A stretch of DNA of 64,000 nucleotides, taken from assembly GCF_031081985.1 (NCBI RefSeq), contig NZ_JARWSK010000007.1, positions 124,001-188,000 on the forward strand, read 5' to 3'. Numbering within the stretch: the first letter of the stretch is position 1; each line of letters starts with the position of its first letter. The translations under genes and the position numbers were made by a program. Below the pieces are notes generated by a model that was not told the DNA's origin, ran no database searches, and worked only from the letters and a program-made list of their open reading frames with translations. Origin of the DNA: Komagataeibacter xylinus. GTDB taxonomy: Bacteria; Pseudomonadota; Alphaproteobacteria; Acetobacterales; Acetobacteraceae. Of this stretch, positions 41,517 to 52,219 are shown one piece after another.

Positions 41517-43759
41517 GGCCTGCGTTTCCGCAGGCGGGGTGCCACGTCGGGCAGGGCCAGAAGGACGGTGCCCCGGATGGCGCATGCTTCTTCTATCCGT
41601 ACGCGCAGAGCCTGACCGGGGCGGAATGCCATGGTCGTGTCGCGTGCGTGCAATGTCTGCGTTTTTTCATCGTGATGCCATTGATCTTCCGGCAGGGCAG
41701 ACATGGGCAGTAGGGCGGAGGTTCCTGTTGCATCCAGCACGACAAAAATACCGAATCGGGACAGGCTGGAAATATGCCCGTCCATTTCGGTGCCAATCCG
41801 CGCCCCAAGCCAGGTCGCGCCGTAGCGCTCCAGCGTCTCGCGCTCGGCCTGGGCCGCGCGGCGCTCGGTGCGGGTAATGGCCTCGCCCACTTCTTCCAGT
41901 GCCTCATGGCCGGGTGCCGGGCCGGGTTCGAGTCCGGTCGCCACGAGCAGCGCGCGGTGGGTCATCAGGTCGGCATAGCGGCGGATGGGGCTGGTGAAAT
42001 GCGCGTAGGCCGCAAGAGAGAGGCCAAAATGACCAACCGGCTCAGGGCTGTATTCCGCCTGGTTCTGCGCGCGCAGGATCAGTTCATTGACCAGACCGGC
42101 CTGATCGGTGTCGCGCACCTGCTCCAGCACGCGGTCAAGGTCGGCGGCGCGCAGGCTGCCCACCGGCGGCAGTTTCAGGCCCATCAGGTCGAGCGTGCGG
42201 CGCAGGCTTTCCAGCCGCTCGGGCGTGGGGGGCGCGTGGATGCGGTACAGGCACGGGATATGCCGCGCCTCAAGGCAGCGGGCGGCGGCGACATTGGCCG
42301 CGATCATGAATTCCTCGACCAGCCTGTGGCTGTCGAGTCGGATTCGTGGCGCAATGGCCGTGATCTCGCCCCCATCGCCCAGCCGCACCAGCCGCTCGGG
42401 CAGGTCGAGGTCCAGCGTGCCGCGCGCGCGCCGGGCGTGGGTGAGGCAGGTCCACGCGCCAAACAGGCTGTCGAGCAGGCCCGGTGGCAGGGCCTGCATG
42501 GTGGTGTCGGGCGCACCATCGCGCGCGGCCTGCACCTGCTCGTAGGTCAGGCGGGCAGCGCTGCGCATGATGCCGCGCCCGAAGCGGGCATTGCTGACCG
42601 CGCCATCAGGCGCCACGGTCATGGTCACGAACAGGCAGCCCCGGTCCTCATCGGGGCGGAGCGAGCACCACCCGTTCGAGAGATCCTCGGGCAGCATCGG
42701 GATCACCCGGTCGGGGAAGTAGACCGAATTGCCACGCAGCCGGGCCTCGCGGTCGAGTGCACTGCCGGGGCGCACGTACCAGGCCACGTCGGCAATGGCG
42801 ATGGTGATGCGGAAGTCCTCGCCATCGGGTTCGGCGTAGATGGCATCATCAAAATCGCGTGCGTCCACGCCATCAATGGTGACCAGTGGCATCTCGCGCA
42901 GGTCGGTGCGGCCTGTGGGGGCAACGCCACGGGCAGCTTTTGCCTGGGCCAGCGCCTCGGTGGGGAAGACGTGGGGAATGCCCAGCATGGCGACAGACAC
43001 CATGCTGATGGTCCGCGCATCGCCCTGCGGGCCAAGCCGCTCGATGATGCGCGCGGGGTGCAGCCCCGGCCCGGACTGGGGCAGGGGGGTGGCGATGACA
43101 ATTTCGTTATCCGGCGTGCCGTCATCCTCGCCCGCGGGGATGGCCCATTCGGCCTTGGCGCGGCGGTCGGCGGGGGTGAGGCGACCTGCGGGGCGGAATC
43201 GGGCAGGCGTGCTGGCTGCCGGGTCATCAGGCGGCAGGGTGCGGAACAGGCCCACGATCTGTATGGGCGCATCACTCACGCGGCGCAGCGTGCGGCCTTC
43301 ATATCTGCCAGGCCCTACCCGGCGCAGGCGGGCCACCACGCGTTCGCCCGGTGCCAAAGCCGCGCGGCCACGCAGTTCGGGGTGCATGAACACGGTCGGC
43401 GGCGGGCCTTCGCCATCCCACTGCACGGGTTTTGCGATCGGGTCGCCATCGGCATCGGTGCCGGTGACCTGAACCACCATGGATTCGGGCAGCCGGTCCG
43501 ATACGCGAAAGCGCCGTGCGCCCGCAGGGGCCAGCGTGCCATCAAGCGCCATGTCGCGCAGCATCTCGCGCAACGCCGCCTTGTGCTCCGGCCCAAGGCC
43601 GAATTCGCGGCTGATCTCGCGCTTGCCGATGCGCCCTGTCGCCCCTTCGATAAACGCGCGGAGCTGCTCACGATCGGGCAGGCCCCCCGTACGGGCTGGC
43701 GGCGTGCCCGTGGGCAGGCGGTCCGGCATCTCGGGAGTTGCTGGACGCTGCCGCTTCAT
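41513..43759 (-). CDS. rnr: Ribonuclease R
   Basis: A processive 3'-5' exoribonuclease that unwinds structured RNA. The 748-residue protein has an N-terminal winged-helix/cold-shock region, the RNB domain with the catalytic aspartates in TIDGVDARDFDDAIYAE, and a C-terminal S1 domain (GHISSLSRFGIFVVLDATG). It starts 2 bases after topA and overlaps the S41 gene. Confidence 0.96.
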   Translation of the reverse strand: MKRQRPATPEMPDRLPTGTPPARTGGLPDREQLRAFIEGATGRIGKREISREFGLGPEHKAALREMLRDMALDGTLAPAGARRFRVSDRLPESMVVQVTGTDADGDPIAKPVQWDGEGPPPTVFMHPELRGRAALAPGERVVARLRRVGPGRYEGRTLRRVSDAPIQIVGLFRTLPPDDPAASTPARFRPAGRLTPADRRAKAEWAIPAGEDDGTPDNEIVIATPLPQSGPGLHPARIIERLGPQGDARTISMVSVAMLGIPHVFPTEALAQAKAARGVAPTGRTDLREMPLVTIDGVDARDFDDAIYAEPDGEDFRITIAIADVAWYVRPGSALDREARLRGNSVYFPDRVIPMLPEDLSNGWCSLRPDEDRGCLFVTMTVAPDGAVSNARFGRGIMRSAARLTYEQVQAARDGAPDTTMQALPPGLLDSLFGAWTCLTHARRARGTLDLDLPERLVRLGDGGEITAIAPRIRLDSHRLVEEFMIAANVAAARCLEARHIPCLYRIHAPPTPERLESLRRTLDLMGLKLPPVGSLRAADLDRVLEQVRDTDQAGLVNELILRAQNQAEYSPEPVGHFGLSLAAYAHFTSPIRRYADLMTHRALLVATGLEPGPAPGHEALEEVGEAITRTERRAAQAERETLERYGATWLGARIGTEMDGHISSLSRFGIFVVLDATGTSALLPMSALPEDQWHHDEKTQTLHARDTTMAFRPGQALRVRIEEACAIRGTVLLALPDVAPRLRKRRP

Positions 43760-43761
43760 GA

Positions 43762-46479
43762 TCAGTCCGTCTCGCTTTCAGTCTTGGCCGGGGTGGCCTT
43801 CTTGCGGGTGGTGGTTTTTTTGGCCGCCGGTTTGGCCGCCGTCTTCTTGGGGGCTGCCTTTTTCTTCGGTGCAGCCTTCTTGGGCGCGGCGTCCTCGCCT
43901 TCCGCTGCCTTGGCCTTTGTCTTGCGGGCTGCGGGCTTGCGGGTGGTGGTGGCTTTCTTGCCCTTGGCCTTGAGCGGCTTGCCCTTTTCGGCCAGCAGCG
44001 TCAGGGCTTCCTCCATGGTCACGTCGTTCATGTCCTGCCCGCGTGGCACGGTGGCCACGATGGAACCGTGCTGAACGTACGGGCCAAAGCGGCCCTTGCG
44101 CACCATGACCGGCTCGCCATCCTTGGGGTGCGGACCGATGGTGCGGATGGAGGCCAGCTTCTTGGCCAGCGCATCGACCGCGCGGTTCAGCCCCACGGTC
44201 AGGACATCGTCATCCTTGTCCAGCGAGCCATAGACCGCGCCCATCTTCACATACGGCCCGAAGCGGCCCAGCCCCGCCTCGATCGGCTCGCCGAGTTCGG
44301 GGTGAATGCCCACGATGCGCGGCAGCGACAGCAGGCCAACCGCCTGCTCGAGCGTGATCTTGTCGCCATCGAGCCCGCGCGGAATGGTGGCGCGTTTCGG
44401 CTTGGCCTTCTTGTCCTCGGGGTCCGGTTCGCCCTGCTGCACGTACAGCCCCCACGGGCCACGGCGCACGGTCACTTCCTCGCCGGTGGGCGCAGCGCCG
44501 AGCACGCGCATGCCGTCCTTCAGGGCGGCGGCGTCATCGCCTTCCTTGGGGTCCACCACGAGTTTGCGGGTGTACTGGCATGTGGGGTAGTTCGAGCAGC
44601 CGATGAAGGCGCCATACCGCCCCAGCTTCAGCCCCAGCCTGCCGGTATTGCACGCCGTGCAAAGGCGCGGATCCTGCCCGTCCTCACGCGCGGGGAAGAA
44701 ATAGGGCGAAAGGTCCGCGTCCAGCGCCGTGATGACGTCGGATATCTTGAGGTCCTTGGTCTGGTCCACCGCGTGCGAGAAGTCGGACCAGAAGGCGGAC
44801 ATGACATCGCGCCAGTTGGCCCGCCCGCCTGAAATGTCATCAAGCTGCTCCTCAAGCCCTGCGGTGAACTGCGTGTCTACGTAGCGCTCGAAGAACGAGG
44901 TGAGGAAGGCCGTGACCAGCCGCCCGCGATCCTCGGGGATGAAGCGGCGGTTCTCAAGCTGCACGTAATTGCGGTCGCGCAGCACGGTCAGGATGGAGGC
45001 ATAGGTGGAAGGGCGGCCAATGCCGATCTCTTCCATCTTCTTGACCAGCGAGGCCTCCGAATAGCGCGGCGGCGGCTGGGTGAAGTGCTGGTCCGCCGTG
45101 ACCTCGCCACGCCCGATGGCGTCGTGCTCCTTCATGGCGGGCAGCATGCGGTCCTGCTCGTCCTCCGCCTTTGCGGGCGAATCGTCACGGCCTTCGCTAT
45201 AAAGCTTCAGGAAGCCGTCAAACGCGATCATGGAGCCGGTGGCGCGCAGGATCACACGCTTCTGGCGGTCCACCATGTCAACCGCCACCTGGTCGAGTTC
45301 GGCGGACTGCATCTGGCTGGCGACCGAGCGCTTCCACACCAGGTCATACAGTTTCTTCTGCTCGGGCGAGAGATGGCGCGCCATGTCGGCAGGCGTGCGG
45401 CGCACGTCGGTCGGGCGGATGGCCTCATGGGCTTCCTGCGCGTTCTTGGCCTTGGTGGAGTATATGCGCGGCTTGTCGGGCACGTATTCCGCGCCAAAGC
45501 TGTGGCCGATATGGCCCCGGATGGCGCTGATCGCCTCGCCCGCCATCTGCACGCCGTCGGTTCGCATATAGGTGATGAGGCCCACGGTCTCGCCACCGAT
45601 GTCGATGCCCTCATAAAGCTGCTGGGCCGTGCGCATGGCTACCTGTGCGCCCATGCCCAGCTTGCGCGAGGCCTCCTGCTGCATGGTCGATGTGGTGAAG
45701 GGCGGCGGCGGGTTGCGGCGCACCTTGCGGCGCTCGACCTTGTCCACCGCGAAGTCACCGGCCTCGACCGCGGCCTTGGCGGCCATGGCGCTGGCTTCGT
45801 TGTTGAGGTCGAACTGCTCGAGCTTGTGGCCATCAAGATGCGTGAGCCGCGCGGTAAAGGCGGCCCCCGCCGGCGTGGTCATGCGGGCCAGCACCGACCA
45901 GTATTCACGCGGCTTGAAAATCTCGATCTCGGCTTCGCGCTCGCAGATCAGCCGCAGTGCCACCGACTGCACGCGCCCCGCGCTGCGCGAGCCGGGCAGC
46001 TTGCGCCACAGCACCGGCGAGAGCGTGAAGCCCACGAGGTAGTCGAGCGCGCGGCGGGCGAGATAGGCCTCGATCAGCGGAAAGTCGAGTTCACGCGGAT
46101 GGGCCATCGCGGCCTTGATGGCGCTTTTGGTGATCTCGTTGAAGGTGACGCGCTGCACTTCGATGCCCTTTAGGAGCTTCTTCTCCTCCAGGATCGAGCG
46201 CACATGCCACGAAATGGCTTCCCCCTCGCGGTCGGGGTCAGTGGCGAGATACAGGTGTGTCGCCCCGCGCAGCGCCTTGGCGATGGCCGCGATCTGGCGG
46301 CTGCCGCGCTCGTCGGTTTCCCACACCATGGTAAAGCCCTCGTCGGGCTTGACGCTGCCATCCTTGGGCGGAAGGTCGCGCACATGTCCGAACGAGGCCA
46401 GAACCGTATAGTTATCACCCAGATACTTATTGATCGTTTTCGCCTTGGCTGGCGATTCGACCACCACGACGTCAGTCAT
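43762..46479 (-). CDS. topA: DNA topoisomerase I
   Basis: A type IA topoisomerase relaxing negative supercoils. The 905-residue protein has the TOPRIM domain (VVVESPAKAKTINKYLG, TDPDREGEAISWH), the active-site Tyr304 in GLITYMRTDGV, one clear four-Cys zinc ribbon (CTACNTGRLG, GCSNYPTC), several topoisomerase C-terminal repeats of the RKGRFGPYVQHG type, and a Lys/Ala/Pro-rich tail of about 65 residues that probably binds nucleic acid. It lies 45 bases after dprA and 2 bases before rnr. Confidence 0.97.
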   Translation of the reverse strand: MTDVVVVESPAKAKTINKYLGDNYTVLASFGHVRDLPPKDGSVKPDEGFTMVWETDERGSRQIAAIAKALRGATHLYLATDPDREGEAISWHVRSILEEKKLLKGIEVQRVTFNEITKSAIKAAMAHPRELDFPLIEAYLARRALDYLVGFTLSPVLWRKLPGSRSAGRVQSVALRLICEREAEIEIFKPREYWSVLARMTTPAGAAFTARLTHLDGHKLEQFDLNNEASAMAAKAAVEAGDFAVDKVERRKVRRNPPPPFTTSTMQQEASRKLGMGAQVAMRTAQQLYEGIDIGGETVGLITYMRTDGVQMAGEAISAIRGHIGHSFGAEYVPDKPRIYSTKAKNAQEAHEAIRPTDVRRTPADMARHLSPEQKKLYDLVWKRSVASQMQSAELDQVAVDMVDRQKRVILRATGSMIAFDGFLKLYSEGRDDSPAKAEDEQDRMLPAMKEHDAIGRGEVTADQHFTQPPPRYSEASLVKKMEEIGIGRPSTYASILTVLRDRNYVQLENRRFIPEDRGRLVTAFLTSFFERYVDTQFTAGLEEQLDDISGGRANWRDVMSAFWSDFSHAVDQTKDLKISDVITALDADLSPYFFPAREDGQDPRLCTACNTGRLGLKLGRYGAFIGCSNYPTCQYTRKLVVDPKEGDDAAALKDGMRVLGAAPTGEEVTVRRGPWGLYVQQGEPDPEDKKAKPKRATIPRGLDGDKITLEQAVGLLSLPRIVGIHPELGEPIEAGLGRFGPYVKMGAVYGSLDKDDDVLTVGLNRAVDALAKKLASIRTIGPHPKDGEPVMVRKGRFGPYVQHGSIVATVPRGQDMNDVTMEEALTLLAEKGKPLKAKGKKATTTRKPAARKTKAKAAEGEDAAPKKAAPKKKAAPKKTAAKPAAKKTTTRKKATPAKTESETD

Positions 46480-46524
46480 TCTGTCTCCGGATCACGATTC
46501 TCAAAACCTTGCTCTATCCCGCGC

Positions 46525-47688
46525 TCAGGCCGGGGGTGGACGCCGCACGACCAGATCCCCCGCAAGGAATTCGATCGTGCCCGCAATCTCCATTTCCGAC
46601 AGGACGGTCAGGACTGCTGCTGTCGAGAACTGGCAGCGCCGTACAAGATCGTCAACAGGTGATGGCGTGAAAGATAGAAAACCTTCCACCATTTCATGCA
46701 GGTCGCCCTGGGCGGATGGGGGCGCGGCCGGGTCTGCGCGTGGTGGGGCCAAGGCTTGCCCGCCCGATGGGGCAGCATTGTGGCGCACGCGGAGGGGCAG
46801 GGCGGAGAACAGGTCGTTTTCCTCTATTGTTTCAGGGAGTTCGCGCAATATGTCGCGCTCGGTTTCAGTCACGATCGCGCCCTGGCGCAGCAGGTCGTTG
46901 CTGCCGCGGCAGCGTGGATCAAGCGGCGAACCGGGCACGGCGAAGATGGTGCGCCCGTAGTCAAGCGCCATGCGCGCGGTAATCAGGCTGCCCGAGCGCA
47001 GTGCAGCCTCGATCACCACGCAGCCCAGGCCAAGGCCCGCAATCAGCCGGTTGCGGCGCGGAAAGTGCCGGGCCTGCGGCACCGTGCCCGGCGCGGCCTC
47101 GGTCACGACCGCGCCGGTGCGGGCAATCTCGGCCTGCAGGGCGGCATGTTCGGGCGGGTAGGGGCAGTCCAGCCCGCCTGCAATGGCGGCAACCGTGCGG
47201 CCTGCTGTCATGGCGCCGCGATGGGCCGCGCCATCAATGCCGCGCGCCAGCCCCGATACGGTGTGCACGCCCTGGGCCGCGAGCAGGGCGGCCAGGCTTT
47301 CGGCCATGCGCAGCCCGCCTGATGACGCATTGCGCCCACCCACGACGCCCACCATACGGGCGGACAGAAGGGTCACGTCGCCCAGCACCGACAGCACGGG
47401 CGGCGCGTCAGGCAGGGCGGCCAGCAGGGCCGGGTAGCCGGGCTGGCCATGCACCAGCAGCGTGCCGCCCAGCGCCTGCAGGCGCTCAAGCTCGCGCAGG
47501 CCGTCATCACGCGCATAGAGCGGGCCGATGGTGCGGCTGATGCGTGTGGCGCCGCGCTCAAGCATGGCAAGGGCGGCTTCAACGCTGCCATGGGTGCGGA
47601 TGAGCTTGCGGTAGCTGACCGGGCCGATGCCGTCCGTTCGCGCCAGCCGCAGGCAGGCCAGCGCCGTTTCGGCATCGGGGCGGGTCAT
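46525..47688 (-). CDS. dprA: DNA processing protein DprA
   Basis: DprA loads RecA on incoming single-stranded DNA in natural transformation. The 387-residue protein has a SAM-like N-terminus, the Rossmann fold (VGVVGGRNASSGGLRMAE, VSGLARGIDGAAHRGAM, FPRRNRLIAGLGLGCVVIEA) and a C-terminal winged-helix (PSPVDDLVRRCQFSTAAVL). It overlaps plsY by 4 bases. comEC lies 4.5 kb away, so two core competence genes share this region. Confidence 0.96.
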   Translation of the reverse strand: MTRPDAETALACLRLARTDGIGPVSYRKLIRTHGSVEAALAMLERGATRISRTIGPLYARDDGLRELERLQALGGTLLVHGQPGYPALLAALPDAPPVLSVLGDVTLLSARMVGVVGGRNASSGGLRMAESLAALLAAQGVHTVSGLARGIDGAAHRGAMTAGRTVAAIAGGLDCPYPPEHAALQAEIARTGAVVTEAAPGTVPQARHFPRRNRLIAGLGLGCVVIEAALRSGSLITARMALDYGRTIFAVPGSPLDPRCRGSNDLLRQGAIVTETERDILRELPETIEENDLFSALPLRVRHNAAPSGGQALAPPRADPAAPPSAQGDLHEMVEGFLSFTPSPVDDLVRRCQFSTAAVLTVLSEMEIAGTIEFLAGDLVVRRPPPA

Positions 47689-48323
47689 GTGCTTTTCTGG
47701 CCGATTCTGGGCTCGGTGCCCTTGAGCAGGCGGGTAATGTTGGCATGGTGGCGGATGAGGATCATCACCGCAATCAGCACCCCGGCCAGATAGGCGGGGG
47801 AGTTGAAGTCAATGTGGCCGGGCCGGATCATGAGCAGCGGCAGGGCGGCGAAGGCGATGATCGCGCCTGCTGATGAAATGCGCGTGACCTTGGCAAAGAT
47901 CAGCCACAGTGCGCAGCAGCACAGCCCCACGCCGGGCATGAGCGCCAGGATGCATCCAAGCCCGGTAGCCACGCCCTTGCCGCCCCTGAACTTGAGCCAG
48001 ACGGGAAAGCAGTGCCCGGCCACGGCAAAGATGGCGGCCAGCGATTCGGCGGCCAGCGTGTGGAACGGGCACAGCACGAAGGCGCAGAACACCGCGAACG
48101 CGCCCTTGGTGCCATCAAGTGCGAGCGTGCCCGCGGCCAGTCCCTTGCGCCCGGTGCGCAGCACGTTGGTCGCCCCGATATTGCCCGAGCCGATCTTGCG
48201 GATATCGCCCCCGCCCGACAGCGCGGTCAGCACCAGGCCAAAGGGAATGCTGCCGATCAGGTAGGACAGGAAGGCGACACCGCCCATGAGCGGCAGGTCA
48301 TAGGTAGGGATGCCGTAGATCAT
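47685..48323 (-). CDS. plsY: Glycerol-3-phosphate acyltransferase PlsY
   Basis: An inner-membrane acyltransferase using acyl-phosphate to start phospholipid synthesis. The 212-residue protein has the three family motifs: SYLIGSIPFGLV, IGSGNIGATNVLR and KFRGGKGVATGLG, on a five-helix membrane protein. Its ATG overlaps the pyrC' stop and its stop overlaps dprA, both by 4 bases. Confidence 0.96.
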   Translation of the reverse strand: MIYGIPTYDLPLMGGVAFLSYLIGSIPFGLVLTALSGGGDIRKIGSGNIGATNVLRTGRKGLAAGTLALDGTKGAFAVFCAFVLCPFHTLAAESLAAIFAVAGHCFPVWLKFRGGKGVATGLGCILALMPGVGLCCCALWLIFAKVTRISSAGAIIAFAALPLLMIRPGHIDFNSPAYLAGVLIAVMILIRHHANITRLLKGTEPRIGQKST

Positions 48324-49615
48324 GCGGCCTGCGCCCCGAACACGCGCACGCCCTTCTTCCACGTGCCCAGCACGCGGCCTTCGAGCGCGCGGCCATCGAA
48401 CGGGGTGTTCTGCGCCTTGCCCGGCAGGTCGCCCGCGCGCACCACCCAGGCGGTATCGGGGTTGAACAGGCATAGATCGGCAGGCATACCCACGGCCAGC
48501 GTGCCCGCCTGGCTCCCCAGCACGGCGGCCGGGCGGTGGGTGAGCAGGCCAATGGCCTCCATCATGCCCAGATGGCCCGCATGCACCTGCGCAAGTGTAA
48601 CCGCAAGCAGCGTGCACAGCCCGGTGCCGCCCGCTGCCGCCACGGCAAAGGGCTGGCGCTTGTCATCGGCGTCGCACGGCATGTGGTCGGATGCGATGGC
48701 GTCGATCGTGCCATCGGCCAGGGCGGCGCTTACGGCGCGGCGGTCGGCCTCGCTGCGCAGCGGCGGCGAGAGCTTGGCATAGGTGCGGAAATCACCGATC
48801 ACCGTCTCGTTGAGGTCGAAATAGGGCGGTGCCGTATCGCAGCTCACGCGCAGGCCGTCGGCCTTGGCGTTGCGGATCAGGTCCAGCCCCTCGGCAGTCG
48901 AGACATGGCCGAAATGCAGCCGCCCGCCGGTCATGCGCGCAAGGCGCAGGTCGCGTGCGATCAGGATGGCCTCGGCTGCCGCCGGAATGCCCGGCAGGCC
49001 GAGGCGGGTGGCCAGTTCGCCATCAGTCGCGCAGCCGCCGCGCGCGAGCGACGGGTCTTCAGGGTGCTGCACGATCAGGGCGTTGAAGCCTTTGGCGTAG
49101 GTCAGCATCTGGCGCATCATGCGGCTGTCGGCAATGGCGTGCGGGCCATCGGTAAAGGCAATGGCGCCCGCTTCGGCCAGCAGGCCGATTTCGGCCATTT
49201 CCCGGCCCGCGCATTCACGGGTCAGCGCGCCATAGGGCAGGATGTCGATCATGCCCGTTTCTTCGCCACGCGCGCGCAGCAGGCGGGCAAGGGCGGGGTT
49301 GTCGATGGTGGGGCTGGTATTGGGCAGCACGGCAATGGTGGTGATGCCACCGGCCACGGCGGCGCGGGCTGCCGAGAGCACGGTCTCGCGGTATTCGTAG
49401 CCGGGCTCGCCAATGGTCACGCGCATGTCAACAAGGCCGGGGCACAGCACGAGCTGGCCGCCGCCATCAATCACGTCCGCGCCATCAGGCGTGCCTTCGG
49501 CCCCGGGGACGTCAGTGCCTGCAATCAGGCCATCGTGCACCAGCAGGCGGCCGGGGCGGTCCGTGCTGCTGGCGGGGTCGATCAGGCGCACATTTTCAAA
49601 AACGACCGGCTTCAT
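48320..49615 (-). CDS. Dihydroorotase homologue with degenerate metal site (PyrC'-type)
   Basis: An amidohydrolase-fold protein of 431 residues. In active class I dihydroorotases the first metal motif is D-x-H-x-H-x-R-x-PG; here the segment is [10 protein letters not shown], so both histidines are Arg65 and Thr67. Other motifs are partly kept: [20 protein letters not shown] and ASDHMP. The protein is likely catalytically dead. Its ATG overlaps the pyrB stop by 4 bases. In Pseudomonas a non-catalytic PyrC' is needed to assemble active PyrB (established there), which is the best model here; a separate active pyrC would then lie elsewhere. Confidence 0.9.
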   Translation of the reverse strand: MKPVVFENVRLIDPASSTDRPGRLLVHDGLIAGTDVPGAEGTPDGADVIDGGGQLVLCPGLVDMRVTIGEPGYEYRETVLSAARAAVAGGITTIAVLPNTSPTIDNPALARLLRARGEETGMIDILPYGALTRECAGREMAEIGLLAEAGAIAFTDGPHAIADSRMMRQMLTYAKGFNALIVQHPEDPSLARGGCATDGELATRLGLPGIPAAAEAILIARDLRLARMTGGRLHFGHVSTAEGLDLIRNAKADGLRVSCDTAPPYFDLNETVIGDFRTYAKLSPPLRSEADRRAVSAALADGTIDAIASDHMPCDADDKRQPFAVAAAGGTGLCTLLAVTLAQVHAGHLGMMEAIGLLTHRPAAVLGSQAGTLAVGMPADLCLFNPDTAWVVRAGDLPGKAQNTPFDGRALEGRVLGTWKKGVRVFGAQAA

Positions 49616-50577
49616 GCGCCTTCTCCCCCGCGTGCGAGCAGGTCGAGCACCGCCATGCGCACCGCAACCCCCATTTCCACCTGTTCACGGATCACGCTCT
49701 GCTCGGAATCGGCCACGCGGCTGTCAATTTCCACGCCCCGGTTCATCGGGCCGGGATGCATGACCAGCGCATGCGGCTTCGCCAGCGCGAGGCGCTTGTT
49801 ATCAAGGCCATAGAAGCGGAAATATTCCCGCGCGCTGGGCACCTGTGTGCCCTTCATGCGTTCGCGCTGCACGCGCAGCATCATCACCACGTCCACGCCG
49901 CGCAGGCCGTCTTCCATGGTGTGATGGATGCTCACGCCTAATGCGCTAATCGCGCCGGGCACCAGCGTGGGCGGCCCCACCACGCGCACCTGGCAGCCCA
50001 GTGCGGTGAGCAGGTGAATGTTGGAGCGTGCGACCCGGCTGTGGCTCACATCGCCGCAGATCGCCACCGTCAGCCCCTCGAACGTGCCGAAATGGCGGCG
50101 GATGGTCAGCGCATCGAGCAGGGCCTGCGTGGGGTGCTCATGCGTGCCATCGCCCGCATTGACCACGCTGGCCTGCACCTTCTGCGCCAGCAGGGCGGGC
50201 GCGCCGGACTGGGCATGGCGCACGACGAGCAGGTCGGCATGCATGGCGTTGAGCGTGGCTGCGGTGTCGAGCAGCGTCTCGCCCTTGTTGACCGAGGAAC
50301 TGGCCACGGTCATGTTCACCACATCCGCGCCCAGCCGCTTGCCCGCCAGTTCGAACGAGGTGCGGGTGCGGGTGCTGTCCTCAAAGAACAGGTTGATGAG
50401 CGTGCGCCCGCGCAGCAGGTCGCGCGGGGTCTTGCGCGAGCGGTTGAGCAGGGCGTAGTGCTCGGCCAGGTCCAGTATGGGCATGATCCGGCTCGGATGC
50501 ATGCCCTGCACGCCCAGCAGGTGGCGCGTGGCGGAGTTGGCGAAGACGTTGCTGCCGTGGCTGCCGCGCTCACTCAT
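49612..50577 (-). CDS. pyrB: Aspartate carbamoyltransferase catalytic subunit
   Basis: Makes carbamoyl-aspartate in pyrimidine synthesis. The 321-residue protein has [13 protein letters not shown] (carbamoyl-phosphate loop, STRTR at 68-72), [14 protein letters not shown] and the aspartate-loop segment [12 protein letters not shown]. It overlaps gltX by 8 bases and the dihydroorotase homologue by 4, so expression of the PyrB-PyrC' pair is coupled. No pyrI regulatory subunit is in the window. Confidence 0.97.
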   Translation of the reverse strand: MSERGSHGSNVFANSATRHLLGVQGMHPSRIMPILDLAEHYALLNRSRKTPRDLLRGRTLINLFFEDSTRTRTSFELAGKRLGADVVNMTVASSSVNKGETLLDTAATLNAMHADLLVVRHAQSGAPALLAQKVQASVVNAGDGTHEHPTQALLDALTIRRHFGTFEGLTVAICGDVSHSRVARSNIHLLTALGCQVRVVGPPTLVPGAISALGVSIHHTMEDGLRGVDVVMMLRVQRERMKGTQVPSAREYFRFYGLDNKRLALAKPHALVMHPGPMNRGVEIDSRVADSEQSVIREQVEMGVAVRMAVLDLLARGGEGA

Positions 50578-51976
50578 GGGCGGCGACCGCGTTGATGCGC
50601 GCCAGAACCTCGTCACGGCCAAGGGCGAGCAGCGTGTCATCAATGCCGGGCGACATGGTGCTGCCGGTTACGGCGGCACGCAGTGGCTGGGCCACCTTGC
50701 CCAGCTTCATTTCATGCGTCTCGGCAAACTGGCGCAGGGTGGCGTCGATGGCTTCCTTGCTGAACGGCTCGGTCGCCTTCAGCGCCGCAGCCAGCCTGCC
50801 CAGCATCACGCGGTTTTCCGGCGTGAGCTGCTTTTCGGCCTTGGGGTCGAAGGTAAGCGGCAGCGAACGGCCAAGGAAGGCGGCGTTATCGGCCAGTTCG
50901 ACCAGCGTCTTGGCGCGCTCCTTCAGGCCGGGCATCAGGGCCAGCACCTTCGCACGGGTGGCATCCGATGTATCGACGCCGTCCATCCTGGCCAGCCGTT
51001 CCATCACGTCGTTGGTCAGGCGGGTGTCATCGGCCTGGCGCAGCCATACGCCGTTGATGTGCAGCAGCTTGGCGTAATCCATGCGCGAGGGCGAGCGGCC
51101 CACGCCATCAAGGTCGAACAGCTTGATCTGTTCCTCGCGTGAGAGGATCTCGGCATCGCCGTGGCCCCAGCCAAGGCGCAGCAGGTAGTTGTTCAGCGCC
51201 TCGGGCAGGTAGCCCATCTCACGGAATTCCACCACCGACTGCGCCCCGTGCCGCTTGGACAGCTTGGCCCCGTCAGGCCCGTGAATGAGCGGCAGATGCG
51301 CGAAATGCGGCAGGTCCCAGCCCATGGCGCGGTAGATCATGGCCTGGCGGAAGGTGTTGGTCAGGTGGTCATCGCCACGGATGACGTGGGTGATGTCCAT
51401 GTCATGATCATCGACCACCACGGCAAGCTGGTAGACCGGCGTGCCATCAGCGCGCAGGATGATCATGTCATCGAGTTCGGAGTTCGCCACGCGTACATCG
51501 CCCTGCACCAGGTCGTGGATGGTGGTTTCCCCCTCGCGCGGGGCCTTGATGCGGATGGTGTAGGGAGTGTTGGCGGGGGCCTCGGCGGGGTCGCGGTCAC
51601 GCCACATGCCGTTGTAGCGGGGGGGACGGCCCTCTGCCATCGCCTTCTCGCGCATTTCCTTCAGTTCATCGGCCGTGCAGTAGCAGCGATAGGCTAGGCC
51701 CTTTTCCAGCAGTTCATGCGCCACCTCGGCATGGCGGGCCTGGCGTGTGGACTGGAAGACCGGCTTCTCGTCGGATTCGATGTCCATCCAGGCCAGGCCG
51801 TCGAACAGCACGTCGACCGCCTGCTGGGTCGAGCGTTCGCGGTCGGTATCCTCGATGCGGAGCACGAATTGCCCGCCGTGGTGGCGGGCATAGAGGAAAT
51901 TGAAAAGGGCGGCACGGGCGTTGCCGATATGCAGCAGGCCGGTGGGGCTGGGAGCAAAACGCGTACGGACAGTCAT
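50570..51976 (-). CDS. gltX: Glutamyl-tRNA synthetase
   Basis: Charges tRNA-Glu (and perhaps tRNA-Gln). From [11 protein letters not shown] the protein has 468 residues with the HIGH variant in [26 protein letters not shown], and the KMSKS variant [11 protein letters not shown]; the helical anticodon domain follows. An in-frame ATG six codons upstream is possible. It is the first gene of a nine-gene minus-strand run and divergent from comEC. Confidence 0.96.
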   Translation of the reverse strand: MTVRTRFAPSPTGLLHIGNARAALFNFLYARHHGGQFVLRIEDTDRERSTQQAVDVLFDGLAWMDIESDEKPVFQSTRQARHAEVAHELLEKGLAYRCYCTADELKEMREKAMAEGRPPRYNGMWRDRDPAEAPANTPYTIRIKAPREGETTIHDLVQGDVRVANSELDDMIILRADGTPVYQLAVVVDDHDMDITHVIRGDDHLTNTFRQAMIYRAMGWDLPHFAHLPLIHGPDGAKLSKRHGAQSVVEFREMGYLPEALNNYLLRLGWGHGDAEILSREEQIKLFDLDGVGRSPSRMDYAKLLHINGVWLRQADDTRLTNDVMERLARMDGVDTSDATRAKVLALMPGLKERAKTLVELADNAAFLGRSLPLTFDPKAEKQLTPENRVMLGRLAAALKATEPFSKEAIDATLRQFAETHEMKLGKVAQPLRAAVTGSTMSPGIDDTLLALGRDEVLARINAVAAHE

Positions 51977-52219
51977 GAACCGGGTTCCTAGCATGTTTTC
52001 GCCCTGCTGACAGGGGGCACTCTGGCGTGAAAACCGTTCCGCCCGCTAGGGTGTGCATTCCTGCCACGCCTTTTACGCGCATCATGGGGGTCTCCTGTCG
52101 GGTCTGTCTGCCATTTGCCATCAATGCCGCTGCGGCTGGCATGCCGTCCTGGCGTGGGCAGGCGCCGGGCTGGTGTCGATTCCGGGCCGGGCGGCAGCAC
52201 CTGCCGGGCGGGGTGGTTT

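Noticed and set aside
41774-44074. Open frame of 766 codons opposite rnr and the topA end
   Set aside because: It spans two well-supported genes on the other strand and its product is low-complexity His/Gly/Arg-rich, typical of shadow frames.
48320-49615. Sequencing error explaining the lost HxH of the dihydroorotase
   Set aside because: The frame is intact around the site, the changes affect separate codons, and this degenerate form paired with pyrB is known in other bacteria.
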